Source of the DNA: Pseudomonadota bacterium
Lineage (GTDB): Bacteria > Pseudomonadota > Alphaproteobacteria > Reyranellales > Reyranellaceae
Direction: 5' to 3'
Assembly: GCA_023436825.1 (NCBI GenBank)
Contig: JAEZHS010000525.1
Coordinates: 1-7,759, forward strand
Length of the DNA: 7,759 nt
Shown here one piece after another: positions 6,362 to 7,759 of this stretch. Both the position numbers and the translations under genes were made by a program. Under the pieces are notes generated by a model. That model ran no database searches, was not told where the DNA came from, and saw only the letters and a program-made list of their open reading frames with translations. The first letter of the stretch is position 1, and every line of letters begins with the position of its first letter.

Positions 6362-7543
6362 TCAGGCCGGCGCTGTCCTCTGTGCGGCAAGCCGGCGCGC
6401 CAGCCGCGTCAGGCCCCAGGCGGCAAGACCGCCCGCGATCAGCACGGCGATGCCGACCAACGGCCGATACCACAACCAGCCAGTCGCGATGACGACCGGC
6501 GCGATTGCGGCCGTGCACAGCAGCGCCACCAGCCCGGTTCCGGCTCGGACGATGTCGCCCAGGATAGGGATGACGTCGCCTGCCACGCCGAGCGGGCGCA
6601 GGATCAGGCCGAAGCCCACCAGCATCACGATCACCCCGACGCTGCGAAGAAGCCAAGTGAAGGTGACGTTCTCGTCCTGCGCCGCCTTGAACATCGCCGC
6701 GGCCGGAACCTCGCCGGCTGCGATCAGCTCGACGGTCGTGCCGCTATGGGTCGGGAAGGGCACGAACGACGTGCCCGACTGCCCGGCCACCACGCTCGCC
6801 TTCTGCAGCGGCACCTCCGAGAACGACACACGCATGTCGCCGATGGCCGGCTGCTGCGGGTCGCGCCCGACGTAGAGGACGCCGTCCATGACGGTGACGG
6901 GCTTGTTGACGCGGATCTGCAGCGCATTGGCCTGCTGGTCGGTCGCCGGCAGGAGCTCGGGTTCGCCGAAGCCGCGCAGCAGGGAATCGGGCACGGCGAA
7001 GCCGCCGAGGCGGGTGCCGGAGGCCAGCGTCTCGCGCGACTGATAGGGCATCGTGGGATTGGTATGGCCGCGCGACTCGCGAAAGCGGTTCGAGTCGATC
7101 GGCTTGTCGGACCAGGCGCGGACGTACTTGTAGGTGGTGGTGCGCTCCTCGCCGCCGCCGAGCTTAGTGCGCGTCTCCGTCTGCTCCTCCTGCTTCCACT
7201 GGTACATCTCGACCTGGCGCACCAGGCGCACACCGCTTGTGCGGACCGCGAAGTCGGGATCGGCTATGGGCCCGCCGGTGGTCAACTCGCCGGTGACATG
7301 GATCAGTCGGCCGTTGTTGCCGGAATCGATGTGGTCGGGCGGCATGCTGCGCACGATGCCAGCGCCTTCGGTCAGGCCCTGCGCCGTCTTGATGGCGCGG
7401 CCCTCGTTCCAGAACAGCAGGACGACCGAGGCGACGATCGCCACAAGGCCGAACAGCACGCCCATGAAGGCCTTGCCGAGCCGCTGCAGCCACGACGTCG
7501 AGGTGACCTCGGTGACCTGGCTGACGCCTTCTTCTTCCGCCAT
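6362..7543 (-). CDS. TMEM43-family membrane protein
   Basis: A 393-residue bacterial member of the TMEM43 (LUMA) family, PF07787. Layout: a short polar N-terminus, TM1 about 26-45 running into the family hallmark FWNEGRA (44-50), a large soluble region about 50-295, then three more hydrophobic segments (about 297-315, 331-353, 357-377) and a basic C-terminus. Other family-like stretches are VEMYQWKQEEQT (111-122), TYKYVRAWSDKPID (137-150) and NPTMP (162-166). Four helices with a long loop after the first is the usual TMEM43 plan. In animals the protein sits in the inner nuclear and ER membranes; the bacterial role is not established, and I assign none. ATG is preceded by GGGGAG (7555-7550) at 6 nt spacing. 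It lies 27 bp downstream of a dioxygenase-like gene on the same strand, so co-transcription is plausible, and converges on tetR. Confidence 0.9.
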   Translation of the reverse strand: MAEEEGVSQVTEVTSTSWLQRLGKAFMGVLFGLVAIVASVVLLFWNEGRAIKTAQGLTEGAGIVRSMPPDHIDSGNNGRLIHVTGELTTGGPIADPDFAVRTSGVRLVRQVEMYQWKQEEQTETRTKLGGGEERTTTYKYVRAWSDKPIDSNRFRESRGHTNPTMPYQSRETLASGTRLGGFAVPDSLLRGFGEPELLPATDQQANALQIRVNKPVTVMDGVLYVGRDPQQPAIGDMRVSFSEVPLQKASVVAGQSGTSFVPFPTHSGTTVELIAAGEVPAAAMFKAAQDENVTFTWLLRSVGVIVMLVGFGLILRPLGVAGDVIPILGDIVRAGTGLVALLCTAAIAPVVIATGWLWYRPLVGIAVLIAGGLAAWGLTRLARRLAAQRTAPA

Positions 7544-7570
7544 CGGTTGCTCCCCACTGACGGGAGCAGA

Positions 7571-7759
7571 TTAGCCTCGTGGCCAGACTCGCGGAAAGAG
7601 ATCACAGGTCATTGGCGCACCACCGAGGAGGTCGGGCTTGTAGGGGAACTGGAAGGTGCCGGGCCGCGGGTCGTAACGCGCGTCATCGCCGGTGTAGCGC
7701 AGCGACAAGCCGCGGCGGCGCGCGCCTGGCGTGTCGTTGCCCTGCGCGCCGTGCACGAT
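7571..7759 (-). CDS. Phytanoyl-CoA dioxygenase (PhyH)-like protein, C-terminal fragment (runs off right edge)
   Basis: The last 62 codons and a TAA stop of a gene that begins beyond the right edge. An in-frame GTG at 7756 is not the real start, because the frame stays open to the window end (first residues IVHGAQGN). The fragment has H3, N8 and R14, then GLSLRYTGDDARYDPRPG (17-34) and PYKPDLL, ending CDLFPRVWPRG. This matches the C-terminal end of PhyH-family Fe(II)/2-oxoglutarate oxygenases: the distal iron-binding His is followed 11 residues later by the Arg that holds 2-oxoglutarate (His264 and Arg275 in the human enzyme), which is exactly the H3-R14 spacing here. The first His-x-Asp iron ligands lie outside the window. 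The substrate is unknown; many bacterial members hydroxylate small molecules rather than phytanoyl-CoA. It may share a transcript with the TMEM43 gene 27 bp downstream. Confidence 0.8.
   Translation of the reverse strand: MVHGAQGNDTPGARRRGLSLRYTGDDARYDPRPGTFQFPYKPDLLGGAPMTCDLFPRVWPRG

Noticed and set aside
7571..7756. A complete 61-residue small protein starting at GTG 7756
   Set aside because: The frame is open to the window edge and the sequence matches the C-terminal end of the PhyH family, so it is a fragment of a larger gene.

Overview
The window is strongly G+C-rich coding DNA with genes packed tightly on both strands and no mobile element, RNA gene or CRISPR array that I can see. Gene content and protein style (an MmyB-like regulator, a phytanoyl-CoA dioxygenase-like protein, a TMEM43 protein and an RND pump) suggest a free-living, high-GC Gram-negative, most likely an alphaproteobacterium of the Rhodospirillales/Reyranella/Bradyrhizobium kind. 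The Gram-negative call is firm because of the RND pump and its periplasmic adaptor; the lineage is only an impression.

Left module (1-1278): the first 39 codons of an MmyB-like XRE-family regulator run off the left edge on the minus strand. It is transcribed divergently from a zinc-independent, quinone-oxidoreductase-like MDR enzyme on the plus strand. The 76-bp gap between them should hold both promoters.

Central module (1287-6358): a complete local-regulator efflux unit. A TetR-family repressor on the plus strand faces away from a minus-strand operon of a membrane fusion protein (periplasmic adaptor) and an RND inner-membrane pump, 30 bp apart. The 113-bp gap between tetR and the adaptor gene holds a dense cluster of inverted repeats built on the half-site GTTCAG/CTGAAC, which overlaps the likely promoters. 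The simplest model is that the TetR protein binds there and represses both its own gene and the pump operon until a pump substrate releases it. No outer-membrane channel gene is present, so the pump presumably borrows a TolC-like channel encoded elsewhere.

Right module (6362-7759): on the minus strand, the 3' end of a phytanoyl-CoA dioxygenase-like gene enters from the right edge. It is followed 27 bp later by a four-helix TMEM43-family membrane protein of unknown bacterial role. That gene ends 3 bp from the convergent tetR stop.

The genes fill nearly all the window: no gene-free stretch exceeds about 115 bp. The items most worth a second look are the multi-dyad operator at 5604-5671 and the TMEM43/dioxygenase pair. 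I see no clear evidence of a wholly new system.
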